Source: SCGC-AG-212-J23 sp036406675
Lineage (GTDB): Bacteria > Pseudomonadota > Gammaproteobacteria > Burkholderiales > SG8-39
Assembly: GCA_036406675.1 (NCBI GenBank)
Contig: DASXAO010000043.1
Coordinates: 32,137 to 96,136, forward strand
Reading direction: 5' to 3'
Length of the DNA stretch: 64,000 nt
Numbering within the stretch: the first letter of the stretch is position 1; each line of letters opens with the position of its first letter. Below, one piece after another: positions 28,650 to 37,619 of this stretch. The notes below the pieces were generated by a model that was given only the letters and a program-made list of their open reading frames with translations, ran no database searches and was not told the origin of the DNA. Both the position numbers and the translations under genes were made by a program.

Positions 28650-29519
28650 ATGGTTTCTTCGGCGCTGATCTCCGGCCTCGGCCTGGGCAGCATGTACGGG
28701 CTGCTCGCGCTCGGCTTCTACGTCACGTACGCGGTGTCGAGCACGGTCAACTTCGCGCAGGGCAGCTCGATGATGCTCGGCGCGGTGTTCGCCTACACCT
28801 TCGCCGTGAACCTCGGCTGGCATTTCATTCCCGCCGCCGCGATCTCGCTCGCTCTCTGCGCCCTCTACGGCCTCGTGGTCGAGCTGGTGGCGGTGCGGCC
28901 ATTCGCGCGGCGCGGCTCGAACGCCTGGCTGATGGCCACGGTGGCGCTCGGCATGATCGCCGACAACACGGTGCTCTTCACCTTCGGCAAGGAGCCGCGC
29001 GGCCTGGTGCTGCCGTGGGCGAGCGAGGGGCTTACGCTGCTCGGCATCCACGTGTCGAAGATGCAGCTCGCGATCCCGGCGGCGGGCTTGGCGCTCGCGG
29101 CTCTGCTGCATTCTTTTTCAAGAAAAACAAAATACGGCAAGGCGATGCTCGCGGTCGTACAGAACGCTGACGCGGCGCGGCTGATGGGGATCAACGTGCC
29201 GCTCGCCATCATGGCCGCCTACGCGCTGTCGACCGCCTTTGCCGGCGCCGCCGGCATCATGATCGCGCCGCTCTTCAACGTGCATTCCGACATGGGCACG
29301 CTCTTCGGCCTGAAGGCGTTCGCCGTGGCAATCCTCGGCGGAATCACGAGCGCATGGGGCGTGATGCTGGCCGGCCTTCTCTTCGGCCTGGTCGAGTCGC
29401 TCATCACCGCGTTCCTCGGCTCCTCGTACACGCAGATCCTGACCTTTACCCTGGTCATCGTCGCGCTTGCCATCGTGCCGAACGGCCTCTTCGGCCGCGC
29501 GGAGCTGAAGAAGGTATGA
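28650..29519 (+). CDS. livH: Branched-chain amino-acid-type ABC transporter permease
   Basis: Inner-membrane permease of the same importer. The 289 residues carry LivH motifs: LGSMYGLLALGFYVTYAV, TVNFAQGSSMMLGAVFAY, FAVAILGGITSAWG and a closing VPNGLFGR. About eight membrane segments. ATG at 28650 lies directly against palindrome copy A, so no Shine-Dalgarno sequence is visible even though the N-terminus fits LivH well. Its TGA overlaps the next ATG (ATGA). Confidence 0.93.
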   Translation: MVSSALISGLGLGSMYGLLALGFYVTYAVSSTVNFAQGSSMMLGAVFAYTFAVNLGWHFIPAAAISLALCALYGLVVELVAVRPFARRGSNAWLMATVALGMIADNTVLFTFGKEPRGLVLPWASEGLTLLGIHVSKMQLAIPAAGLALAALLHSFSRKTKYGKAMLAVVQNADAARLMGINVPLAIMAAYALSTAFAGAAGIMIAPLFNVHSDMGTLFGLKAFAVAILGGITSAWGVMLAGLLFGLVESLITAFLGSSYTQILTFTLVIVALAIVPNGLFGRAELKKV

Positions 29520-31906
29520 GGGGCGCCGTCCGAATCGCCTTGTTTACGGCCGCCTTCGCGGCAGCCATCGCGTACACCGCGGCGGGCAACAGCTATGACG
29601 TCTTCATCATGGCGACGCTCGGCCTCACGGCCCTGGTGGGCATCGGCCTCAACGTGCTCCTCGGCCTGACGGGGCAGGTGTCCTTCGGCCACGTCGGCTT
29701 CTATGCCATAGGGGCCTACGCGGTTGCGGTCCTCACGGTTCTCTTCAAATTCGATTTTTGGCTGGCGTTGCCGGTCGCCGCGCTCCTCGCCACCGCGACC
29801 GGGGCTCTGCTCGCCCTGCCGGCGATGCGGGTGCGCGGCCCGTACCTCGCGATGGTGACCATCGCTTTCGGCTTCGTCATCGAGAACATCGCCGTCGAGT
29901 GGCGGGCGGTGACCGGGGGGCAGAACGGCATCATGGGCGCCGCCAAGCCGGCGCTGCTCGACAGCGAACGCGCGGTCGCCATCGCATGCATCGTGCTCGC
30001 GGCGCTGGCCACGTACGGCTTTCATCTGCTGGCGAAAAGCCGATGGGGGGCGGCGATGCGCGCGGTGAAGGATTCCGAGGTCGCCGCCGAGTCGATCGGC
30101 CTCGACCCGGTGCGCATCAAGACCGCGGCCTTCGCCATCTCGGCGTTTTGCGCCGGGGTGGCGGGGGCCTTTTTCTTCGCGCTGTCCGGCTTCGTCACGC
30201 CTTCGACGTTCGCGTTCTCGCAGTCCATCCTGTTCGTCCTCGTGGTCATCATCGGCGGCGCCGGCTCGCTCGCCGGCCCGCTCGTCGGCGCGGCCATCGT
30301 GGTGCTGCTGCCGGAGCTCCTCGCCGGGCTCGCCGAGTACCGCCTGCTCTTTTTCGGCGCGATGCTCCTCGGGGTCCTGTGGCTCGCGCCGGACGGCGTG
30401 GTCGGTCTCGTCGAGCGCTGGCTCGCGCGCCGGCGCAAGCCGCGCCTCGCAGGCGGCGCCGCAACTACCCTCGGGAACCCGAGACGCGCCGTCCTGGAAG
30501 CAGACCGGATCGCCATTGCATTCGGCGGCGTCAAGGCGGCCAACGAAGTGTCGCTGCGTGCCGAGCCGGGCAAGGTCACCAGCCTGATCGGACCGAACGG
30601 CGCCGGCAAGACCACGGTGCTGAACATGCTGTCGGGCTTCTATCGGCCGGACGCCGGTACGATTCACATTGGAAATATCGAGATTCAAGGCATGCCGGCG
30701 TGGCGCCGTGCGCGCGCCGGGATCGCGCGCACCTACCAGACGACCCAGCTCTTCGGCTCGATGACCGTGGCGGAGAACCTCGCCATCGCGGGCGGCCCGG
30801 AAGCGCTGCTCGCGTTCGTGAGCTACCGCGGCGAGCTCGACGTGCGCGCGGCAGACCTGCCGCACGTGGACAAGCGGCTGGTCGAGATCGCGCGCGCGCT
30901 CGCCACGCGGCCTGCGGTGCTCCTGCTCGACGAGCCCGCCGCGGGTTTGTCGAAACAGGACAAGCAAACCCTCGCCGGGCTCCTGCGGCGGATCGCGGAC
31001 AGCGGCGTCGCCGTTGTGCTGGTCGAGCACGACATGGATGTCGTGATGGGCATCTCGGACACGGTGGTGGTGCTCGATGCCGGCGTGGCGATCGCGGCGG
31101 GCGCCCCGGCGGACGTGCAGCGCGACCCGGCGGTGCGCAAGGCGTATCTCGGCGAGCACGCGCTCGAGCCGAGCGGCGCGCGCGCCGTGCCCGACGGCGG
31201 TCCCTATCTCGTCGTCGGCAAGCTCGCGGCCGGCTACGGTGCCGAGCCGGTGCTGAAGGGCGTCGACCTGGAAGTGCGTGAGCGCGAGATGGTGGCGGTG
31301 CTCGGTGCGAACGGCGCCGGCAAGTCGACGCTGATGCGGGCCGTCAGCGGCCTGCTGCGCCCGGTACAGGGTGCCATTGCCTTCGGCGGCGAGGACATCA
31401 CGCGGCTGCCCGCCCATGGCGTAATGCCGCGCGGGGTGGTGCTCGTGCCGGAGGGGCGGCAGGTGTTTCCCGAGCTCTCGGTGCTGCACAACCTGGAGCT
31501 CGGCGCCTTTCGCAGAAAAGACGATCCCGCGGCGGACATCGAGGCGATGCTCGAACGCTTTCCGCGGCTGCGCGGCCGGCTGCACCAGCGCGCGGGCCTC
31601 CTCTCCGGCGGCGAGCAGCAGATGCTCGCGATCGCGCGCGGCCTCATGGCGCGGCCAAAGCTTCTGCTTCTCGACGAGCCCTCGCTCGGCCTCGCGCCCG
31701 CGGTGATCCAGGATCTCTTCGCCGCGCTCGACCGCCTGCGGCGCGAGTCGGCGACCATTCTCCTCGTCGACCAGATGAGCGCCCTCGCGCTGTCGCTCGC
31801 CGACCGCGCCTACGTGCTCGAGGGCGGGCGCATCGCCGCGAGCGGCCCCGCCGCTGAAATCGCCCGCGACGGCGCGCTGGAAAAGGCGTACCTCGCAGTA
31901 AACTAG
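29516..31906 (+). CDS. livMGF: LivM-LivG-LivF triple fusion: ABC permease plus two ATPases
   Basis: One 796-residue chain holds three normally separate subunits. Residues 1-300 are the LivM permease (GLNVLLGLTGQVSFGHVGFY, GPYLAMVTIAFGFV). Residues 326-552 are a LivG-type ATPase with Walker A GPNGAGKT at 359-366 and Walker B VLLLDEP near 468. Residues 563-796 are a LivF-type ATPase with Walker A GANGAGKS near 597, signature LSGGE at 697-701 and Walker B LLLLDEP. In the first ATPase the signature reads LPHVDKR at 448, with Val where the glycine is expected, and the helical region between Q-loop and signature is about 30 residues shorter than in usual LivG. ATG at 29516 overlaps the livH stop. 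Confidence 0.93.
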   Translation: MRGAVRIALFTAAFAAAIAYTAAGNSYDVFIMATLGLTALVGIGLNVLLGLTGQVSFGHVGFYAIGAYAVAVLTVLFKFDFWLALPVAALLATATGALLALPAMRVRGPYLAMVTIAFGFVIENIAVEWRAVTGGQNGIMGAAKPALLDSERAVAIACIVLAALATYGFHLLAKSRWGAAMRAVKDSEVAAESIGLDPVRIKTAAFAISAFCAGVAGAFFFALSGFVTPSTFAFSQSILFVLVVIIGGAGSLAGPLVGAAIVVLLPELLAGLAEYRLLFFGAMLLGVLWLAPDGVVGLVERWLARRRKPRLAGGAATTLGNPRRAVLEADRIAIAFGGVKAANEVSLRAEPGKVTSLIGPNGAGKTTVLNMLSGFYRPDAGTIHIGNIEIQGMPAWRRARAGIARTYQTTQLFGSMTVAENLAIAGGPEALLAFVSYRGELDVRAADLPHVDKRLVEIARALATRPAVLLLDEPAAGLSKQDKQTLAGLLRRIADSGVAVVLVEHDMDVVMGISDTVVVLDAGVAIAAGAPADVQRDPAVRKAYLGEHALEPSGARAVPDGGPYLVVGKLAAGYGAEPVLKGVDLEVREREMVAVLGANGAGKSTLMRAVSGLLRPVQGAIAFGGEDITRLPAHGVMPRGVVLVPEGRQVFPELSVLHNLELGAFRRKDDPAADIEAMLERFPRLRGRLHQRAGLLSGGEQQMLAIARGLMARPKLLLLDEPSLGLAPAVIQDLFAALDRLRRESATILLVDQMSALALSLADRAYVLEGGRIAASGPAAEIARDGALEKAYLAVN

Positions 31907-31916
31907 GATTCCGCCG

Positions 31917-32453
31917 ATGAAATTCCTCTACCGCCTGTTCCCGGCAGGACATTTCCTCATCGGGATCATGTTCCTGCTGAGCTCGGCGGCGCTCATCGTG
32001 GTGGCGGCGCTGCAGTTCTGGCACGGCATCCAGTTCTTCGCCGAAGGGCCGCTCAACGCGCGCCTGAACGCGGTGCTCGAGTCGATCGCGGTGCTCACGG
32101 TGGCGGTGGCGGCGCTCGAGCTCGGCCAGACGCTGCTCGAGGAGGAGGTGCAGCGCGAGGCCCACATGAGCGCGCCCACGCGCGTGCGCAGGTTCCTGTC
32201 GCGCTTCATGGTCGTGCTGGTGGTGTCGCTGTCGATCGAGACGGTGGTGCTGACCTTCCGCCTGGCGCAGGACCAGCCCGAGCACCTGCCGTACGCCGCG
32301 AGCATCGGCGTGACCGCGGCGCTGCTCCTCACCGCCTGGGGCGTGTTCATCTGGTTCAACCGCAGCGCCGAGCAGCTCGAGCCCGAGGCCATGCAGGACG
32401 CAAAGCGCGAGGACCGCAGGATCGAAGCCAACAAAGGAGAGCACAAGCGATGA
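31917..32453 (+). CDS. Membrane protein of unknown function
   Basis: A 178-residue product with four predicted transmembrane helices: two near residues 12-34 and 50-72, and two near 92-115 and 125-148. The tail is highly charged (EAMQDAKREDRRIEANKGEHKR). The first loop has a helical ELGQTLLEEEVQREAHM section. It starts 10 nt after livMGF and overlaps the RidA start by four nt, so it may belong to either unit. No family recognised. Confidence 0.75.
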   Translation: MKFLYRLFPAGHFLIGIMFLLSSAALIVVAALQFWHGIQFFAEGPLNARLNAVLESIAVLTVAVAALELGQTLLEEEVQREAHMSAPTRVRRFLSRFMVVLVVSLSIETVVLTFRLAQDQPEHLPYAASIGVTAALLLTAWGVFIWFNRSAEQLEPEAMQDAKREDRRIEANKGEHKR

Positions 32454-32797
32454 GCATTCAGCGAAGCGACCAGACCGCCATCCTTTCGCAGGCGGTGCAG
32501 TACGGAGATACCGTCTACCTCGCCGGCATAGTGGCGAAGAACCTCGACCAGGACGTCAAGGGCCAGACCAAGCAGGTGCTCGACGACATCGACCGCCTGC
32601 TCGCGAAGTGCGGCTCGAACAAGTCGAAGGTGCTGTCGGCGCAGATCTGGGTCACCGACATCCGCAACCGCGCGCCGATGAACGAGGTGTGGACCGCCTG
32701 GGTCGACAAGTCGAACCTCCCGGCGCGCGCCTGCGTCGAGGCGGCACTCGCCGACCCCAAGGCGCTGGTCGAAATCATGGTGATCGCCGCGAAGTAA
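32450..32797 (+). CDS. RidA (YjgF/YER057c/UK114) family protein
   Basis: A 115-residue trimeric RidA-type protein that usually hydrolyses reactive enamine/imine intermediates. Key sequence is VQYGDTVYLAGIVAKNLDQDV, QTKQVLDDIDRLLAKCG and the C-terminal ARACVEAALADPKALVEIMVIA, where the arginine in P-A-R is the usual substrate-binding residue. Shorter than classical RidA (about 128). Starts by an ATGA overlap with the preceding membrane protein. Confidence 0.9.
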   Translation: MSIQRSDQTAILSQAVQYGDTVYLAGIVAKNLDQDVKGQTKQVLDDIDRLLAKCGSNKSKVLSAQIWVTDIRNRAPMNEVWTAWVDKSNLPARACVEAALADPKALVEIMVIAAK

Positions 32798-32805
32798 CCG
32801 CTAAT

Positions 32806-32853
32806 CAGGGACAGACCACGTTTTCCCTGCGGGAAAAACGTGGTCTATCCCTG
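32806..32853. repeat. REP-like palindrome between convergent genes (copy B)
   Basis: Left arm 32806-32827 (CAGGGACAGACCACG then TTTTCCC) pairs with right arm 32831-32853 apart from one substitution and one extra A. The loop is only three nt, so it folds into a long hairpin. A run of five T follows at 32854. It sits between the stops of ridA and the DUF1015 gene and probably serves as a two-way terminator. Confidence 0.85.
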
Positions 32854-32875
32854 TTTTTAGGGTTGGGCGGCGACC

Positions 32876-34117
32876 TCAATCGATTACGAGCGAAACCATC
32901 CCGTCGGCGAGCTTCGGCTCGAACCAGGTCGACTTGGTGGGCATGACCTTGCCCGCTTCGGCGACGGCCATCAGGTCCTCCATGCTGGTGGGATGAAGCG
33001 CGATGGCGGCGGCCATCTCGCCGCTGTCGACGCGCTTTTCCAGCTCGCCGAGGCCGCGGATGCCGCCGACGTAGTCGATGCGCTTGTCCCGGCGCAGGTC
33101 CTTGATGCCCAGCAGGGGCGCGAGCAGATGCTCGGAGAGCAGCGTCACGTCGTGGCGCGCGACCGGGTCGTCCGCCGGGACCAGCTCGCGGCGGATCGCG
33201 AGGCGGTGCCATCTTCCGGCCACGTACAGCCCGAATTCGCCCGGCCGCGCGGGCTTCACCGCCTGGGCGCTTGCCTCCACTGAAAAGTTCTCGCGCAGGC
33301 GTGCCAGGAAGGTCGCAGCGTCCATTCCGTTCAGGCTGGAAACGACCCGGTTGTAGTCCAGGATCTGCATCTGATGGTGGGGAAAGTTCACCGTCAGGAA
33401 GCTGTTGTAGTTCTCTTGCCCTGTGTGGCGCGGATTGGCGGCGCGGCGCGCGGCGGCGATACGCGAGGCCGCGGCCGAGCGGTGGTGGCCGTCGGCGATA
33501 TAGATCGCCGGCATGGCGTCGAACGCGCGGGTGAGCCGCGCCTGCGTCTCTCCATCGCGCACCACCCACAGCGAGTGGCGCACCCCGTCGTCCGCGGTCG
33601 CGTCCGCGTCGGGCGCCCCGGCCGAGCACCGCGCCAGGATCTCGTCCACTTCCGGCGCCTTCGGATAGCCGACCATCACCGGCCCGGTGTGGGCATTCAG
33701 CGCGTCGATCTGGCGCACGCGGTCGGTTTCCTTCTCGGTCTGGGTGTGCTCGTGCTTGCGGATGCGGTTGGTGTCGTAATCGGCGATCGAGGCGGCGGCC
33801 ACCAGCCCTGTCTGCGTGTGCTTGCCCATCACCAGCCGGTAGACGTAGTAGCAGGGCACCGTATCGCGCCTGAGCACGCCGTTGCCGATCATGTTCTGCA
33901 GATTCTCCGCCGCCTTGGCATAGACCGCGGGCGAATACGGGTCGGTCCCGGGCGCCAGGTCGATCTCGGGCTTGGAGACGTGCAGGAAGCTCCATGGCTT
34001 GCCCGCCGCGCGGGCGCGCGCCTCCTCGGTGGACAGCACGTCGTAGGGCGGCGCGATGACGTCGCCAGCGCGACCGGGCGCCGGGCGCAGGCCCGCGCAA
34101 GGGCGAATCAGGGACAT
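32876..34117 (-). CDS. DUF1015 family protein
   Basis: A 413-residue conserved protein of unknown biochemical role. The family pattern is clear: IRPCAGLRPAPGRAGDVIAPPYDVLS at the start, PWSFLHVSKPEIDL, IRKHEHTQTEKETDR, IYIADGHHRSAAASR and the C-terminal MPTKSTWFEPKLADGMV. The IADGHHR histidines and the KHEHT segment suggest a metal or catalytic site. It begins 13 nt after the mfd stop on the same strand, so it is probably co-transcribed with mfd. Confidence 0.92.
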   Translation of the reverse strand: MSLIRPCAGLRPAPGRAGDVIAPPYDVLSTEEARARAAGKPWSFLHVSKPEIDLAPGTDPYSPAVYAKAAENLQNMIGNGVLRRDTVPCYYVYRLVMGKHTQTGLVAAASIADYDTNRIRKHEHTQTEKETDRVRQIDALNAHTGPVMVGYPKAPEVDEILARCSAGAPDADATADDGVRHSLWVVRDGETQARLTRAFDAMPAIYIADGHHRSAAASRIAAARRAANPRHTGQENYNSFLTVNFPHHQMQILDYNRVVSSLNGMDAATFLARLRENFSVEASAQAVKPARPGEFGLYVAGRWHRLAIRRELVPADDPVARHDVTLLSEHLLAPLLGIKDLRRDKRIDYVGGIRGLGELEKRVDSGEMAAAIALHPTSMEDLMAVAEAGKVMPTKSTWFEPKLADGMVSLVID

Positions 34118-34130
34118 GGCATATTCTCTT

Positions 34131-37100
34131 TCACGCGGCGAGCTGCTGGAGGATGTCCTTCACCGCGGCGGCGCGCTCCTGCCAGGCGGGAAGCTTGGCG
34201 TCGACGCGGAGTTTTTCGGGGCCGGCGAGGCGGGCGTGCCGGCCCTTCTTGCGGATGAAGTCGATCACCTTGGCGCCGTCGACAGGCGGGTTCTTGATGA
34301 ACTGGAGCTGCACCGCCTCGTGCGTGGCGTCGACGCGCGTCACGCCGAGCGGCCGCGCGGCGATGCGCACCATGTGGCACTCGAGCAGGGCGCGCGCCGG
34401 CTCGGGCAGCTCGCCGAAGCGGTCGACCAGCTCCTCGCGCAGCGCATCGAGCGCCTCGCGCGTCTCGGCATCCGCGAGGCGCTTGTACAGCGACAGCCGC
34501 TCGTGCACGTCGCTGCAGTAGGTTGCAGGGAGCAGGGCGGGGACGTGGAGGTTGACCTCCGTAGAAACATCGACGGTTCCCTCCAACTCCGGCGCCTTCC
34601 CGGCCTTGAGCTTGCGCACTGCTCGGTCGAGCATGCGTGCATACAGCGAGAAGCCGACTTCCTGCATCTCGCCCGATTGCTCCTCGCCGAGGATCTCGCC
34701 CGCGCCGCGGATCTCGAGGTCGTGCATCGCCAGGTAGAAGCCCGAGCCGAGCTCCTCCATGGTCTGGATCGCCTCGAGCCGCTTGACGGCGTTCTTGTTG
34801 AGCGCGTCCTCCGGCGGGGTGAGGAGGTAGGCGTAGGCCTGGTGGTGCGAGCGCCCGACGCGGCCGCGCAGCTGGTGGAGCTGCGCCAGGCCGAAGCGGT
34901 CGGCGCGATTGATGACGATGGTGTTGGCGGTCGGGATGTCGATCCCGGTCTCGATGATGGTCGAGCAGAGCAGCACGCTCGAGCGCTGGGCGGTGAAGTC
35001 GCGCATCACCCGCTCCAGCTCCCGCTCGCGCATCTGGCCATGGGCGATCGCGAGTCGCGCCTCCGGGAGGAGGCGCCGCAGTCTTTCTGCCATCCTCTCG
35101 ATCGAGTCGACCTCGTTGTGCAGGAAGTACGCCTGGCCGCCGCGCTTCAGCTCGCGCATCACCGCCTCGCGGATCAGGCCCTCCGACCACGGCGCGACGA
35201 AGGTCTTGATGGCGAGCCGCTTCTGCGGCGCGGTGGCGATGACCGAGAAGTCGCGAATTCCCTCCAGCGACATCGCGAGCGTGCGAGGGATCGGCGTCGC
35301 CGTGAGCGTGAGCACGTCGACCTCGGCGCGCAGGCGCTTCATCGCCTCCTTCTGCCGCACGCCGAAGCGGTGCTCCTCGTCGATGATCACGAGCCCGAGG
35401 CGTTTCAGCTTCACGTCCTTCGACAGGAGCTTGTGCGTGCCGATGACGATGTCGATCTCGCCGGTCTCCAGCTTTCTCACGATGTCCGCGGATTCCTTGC
35501 CGCTTCTGAAGCGCGAGAGCTCCGCGATGTTCACCGGCCATTCGGCGAAGCGGTCCTTGAAGGTCTGGAAGTGCTGCTCGGCGAGCAGCGTCGTCGGACA
35601 GAGGATCACGACCTGCTTCTTGTCGGCGATGGCGACGAACGCGGCGCGCAGCGCCACCTCGGTCTTGCCGAAGCCGACGTCGCCGCACACCAGCCGGTCC
35701 ATCGGCTTGCCGGCGGCCATGTCCGCGACCACCGCTTCGATCGCGGCGGCCTGGTCGGGGGTCTCCTCGAAGCCGAAGCCCGCAGCAAAGGTTTCAAGAT
35801 CTCTTAGTTCAACTGAAAAAGCATATCCAAGGCGTGCCGCGCGCTTCGCATACAGCGCGAGAAGCTCGGCGGCGGTGTCGCGCACCTGCTTCGCCGCGCG
35901 CTCCTTCGCCTTGTCCCACTGGCCGCTGCCGAGCTTGTGCAGCGGCGCCTCCTCGGGCTGTGCGCCGCTGTAGCGGCCGATGACGCCGAGCTGGGCGACC
36001 GGGACGTAGAGCTTGTCGCCGCCTTCGTACTCGAGGAGCAGGAACTCGGCCTGCCCCTCCTCGACGTTCAACGTGGTCAGGCCCTGGAACCTGCCGATGC
36101 CGTGCTGCTCGTGCACTACCGGATCGCCGATCTTCAGCTCCGAAAGGTCGCGCAGCATTCCCTCGACGGAGGTGCGCTTCTCGGCCGCGCGGCTGCGGCG
36201 GCGCACCACCCCCGCATAGAGCTCGGCCTCGGTGACGACCGCCCATTTTTCGTCGCCGGCAACGAATCCGTGCGACAACGGCGAAACGCAGAGGAGGAAC
36301 GACGCTTTGCTCGAGACAAATTCCTCGAAGCTCGCGCACCCAGCGGGCTTCAGCCCGTACTCGGCGAAGTAGCTCGCCATGGTCTCGCGCCGGCCAGGCG
36401 ATTCGGCCGCCACCATGACGCGCAGGCCCGAGCTCTGGATGAAGTGCTTGAGCGCCGCGAGCGGATCGTTCGCCCGCCGGTCGACCGCCACCGGAGGCAG
36501 CGGCTTGAACGAGAACGAGACGGGGCCGGGCGCGGGTTCGCCTTGCGCTTCCTCTTCGGTAAAGGGCGCGAGGTCGATGCGCGAGAAATCCTTGGCCCGG
36601 ACGAAGAACTCCTCGGCAGGAACGAAGACTTCGGGCGGCGCGAGGAGCGGCCGGTCGGGATCGCCGCCCGCCATCTTGTGGCGCGTGGCCGTCTCGCGCC
36701 AGAAATCCTGCACCGCCGCGCTCACGTCGCCGTGCATCGCGAGCGTGGTGCCGGACGGGAGGTAGTCGAAGAGCGTGGCGACCGACTCGAAAAAGAGCGG
36801 CAGGTAGTACTCGACCCCCGCCGCCGGCACGCCGTTGGAGACGTCGCGGTAGAGGCGCTTCTTCGAAGGATCGCCTTCGAAGCGCTCGCGCCACCGGCTG
36901 CGAAAGCGCGCGCGGCCCGCCTCGTCGAGCGGAAACTCGCGCGCCGGCAGCATGCGAATTTCCTTTACTGCATAGAGCGTGCGCTGGGTATCGACGTCGA
37001 AGGTCTTGATCGCCTCGACGACGTCGTCGTCGAGGTCCAGGCGGTAGGGCAGGGCGCTCCCCATCGGATAGAGATCGATGAGGCCGCCGCGGAAGCAGAC

Positions 37101-37562
37101 TTCGCCCGGCGCCACCACCTGCGTGACGTGCTCGTAGCCCGCGGTGACGAGCTGCGCCTTGAGCTTCTCGAGGTCGAGCCGCTCCTGGGTGCGCAGGAGA
37201 AAGGTATGCGCCGCGATGTAGGCGGGCGGGCAAAGCCGCCCCAGAGCGGTCGGTGCCGGCACCACCGCGACGTCGAAATCGCCGCGCTGGATGCGATAGA
37301 GCGTGGCGAGGCGCTCGGACACGAGATCCTGGTGCGGCGAGAACTGGTCATAGGGCAGCGTCTCCCAGTCCGGCAGCAGGCAGACGCGCAGCCCGGGCGC
37401 GAACCACACCATCTCTTCGACGAGGCGCTGCGCGTCGAGCGCCGTCGAGGCGATGGCGGCGAGCGGTTTGTCGGTGGCCGCGAGACGCGCGAGCGCGAGC
37501 GCGTCGGCCGAGCCGGCGAGCCGGGTATAGCGTCTGCGGGCGGAAAGCGAATCGCGATGCAT
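34131..37562 (-). CDS. mfd: Transcription-repair coupling factor
   Basis: Removes RNA polymerase stalled at lesions and recruits UvrA. The chain of about 1143 residues has the UvrB-like N-terminal part (DWETLPYDQFSPHQDLVSERL), the polymerase-interacting region (LKIGDPVVHEQHGIGRFQGL), and a RecG-like translocase with Walker A GDVGFGKT at about 627-634, Walker B DEEHRFGV, TATPIPRTLAMSL and motif VI QLRGRVGRS. ATG at 37562 is preferred; two TTG codons just upstream are alternatives. No ribosome-binding site is visible and a TATAAT lies 15 nt upstream, so the message may be nearly leaderless. Confidence 0.96.
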   Translation of the reverse strand: MHRDSLSARRRYTRLAGSADALALARLAATDKPLAAIASTALDAQRLVEEMVWFAPGLRVCLLPDWETLPYDQFSPHQDLVSERLATLYRIQRGDFDVAVVPAPTALGRLCPPAYIAAHTFLLRTQERLDLEKLKAQLVTAGYEHVTQVVAPGEVCFRGGLIDLYPMGSALPYRLDLDDDVVEAIKTFDVDTQRTLYAVKEIRMLPAREFPLDEAGRARFRSRWRERFEGDPSKKRLYRDVSNGVPAAGVEYYLPLFFESVATLFDYLPSGTTLAMHGDVSAAVQDFWRETATRHKMAGGDPDRPLLAPPEVFVPAEEFFVRAKDFSRIDLAPFTEEEAQGEPAPGPVSFSFKPLPPVAVDRRANDPLAALKHFIQSSGLRVMVAAESPGRRETMASYFAEYGLKPAGCASFEEFVSSKASFLLCVSPLSHGFVAGDEKWAVVTEAELYAGVVRRRSRAAEKRTSVEGMLRDLSELKIGDPVVHEQHGIGRFQGLTTLNVEEGQAEFLLLEYEGGDKLYVPVAQLGVIGRYSGAQPEEAPLHKLGSGQWDKAKERAAKQVRDTAAELLALYAKRAARLGYAFSVELRDLETFAAGFGFEETPDQAAAIEAVVADMAAGKPMDRLVCGDVGFGKTEVALRAAFVAIADKKQVVILCPTTLLAEQHFQTFKDRFAEWPVNIAELSRFRSGKESADIVRKLETGEIDIVIGTHKLLSKDVKLKRLGLVIIDEEHRFGVRQKEAMKRLRAEVDVLTLTATPIPRTLAMSLEGIRDFSVIATAPQKRLAIKTFVAPWSEGLIREAVMRELKRGGQAYFLHNEVDSIERMAERLRRLLPEARLAIAHGQMRERELERVMRDFTAQRSSVLLCSTIIETGIDIPTANTIVINRADRFGLAQLHQLRGRVGRSHHQAYAYLLTPPEDALNKNAVKRLEAIQTMEELGSGFYLAMHDLEIRGAGEILGEEQSGEMQEVGFSLYARMLDRAVRKLKAGKAPELEGTVDVSTEVNLHVPALLPATYCSDVHERLSLYKRLADAETREALDALREELVDRFGELPEPARALLECHMVRIAARPLGVTRVDATHEAVQLQFIKNPPVDGAKVIDFIRKKGRHARLAGPEKLRVDAKLPAWQERAAAVKDILQQLAA

Positions 37563-37577
37563 CAACAAAAACGTGTA

Positions 37578-37583
37578 ATTATA
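37578..37583 (-). promoter_or_regulatory. Possible mfd promoter -10 box
   Basis: On the minus strand the AT-rich gap between mfd and ispD contains a perfect TATAAT. A start site about seven nt downstream would leave an mfd leader of roughly ten nt. The -35 region is weak by eye. This is a motif match only. Confidence 0.4.
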
Positions 37584-37619
37584 TCGTCCTGAATTAGAAC
37601 GACTTCCGACTCAGCCTAT

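Noticed and set aside
28857..29212. Minus-strand frame inside livH
   Set aside because: No start signal and no recognisable protein; livH on the plus strand is full-length.
34105..34130. TCAGGGACATGG at the DUF1015 start as another REP copy
   Set aside because: Only six to seven bases match and it encodes the conserved MSLIRP start; taken as coincidence.
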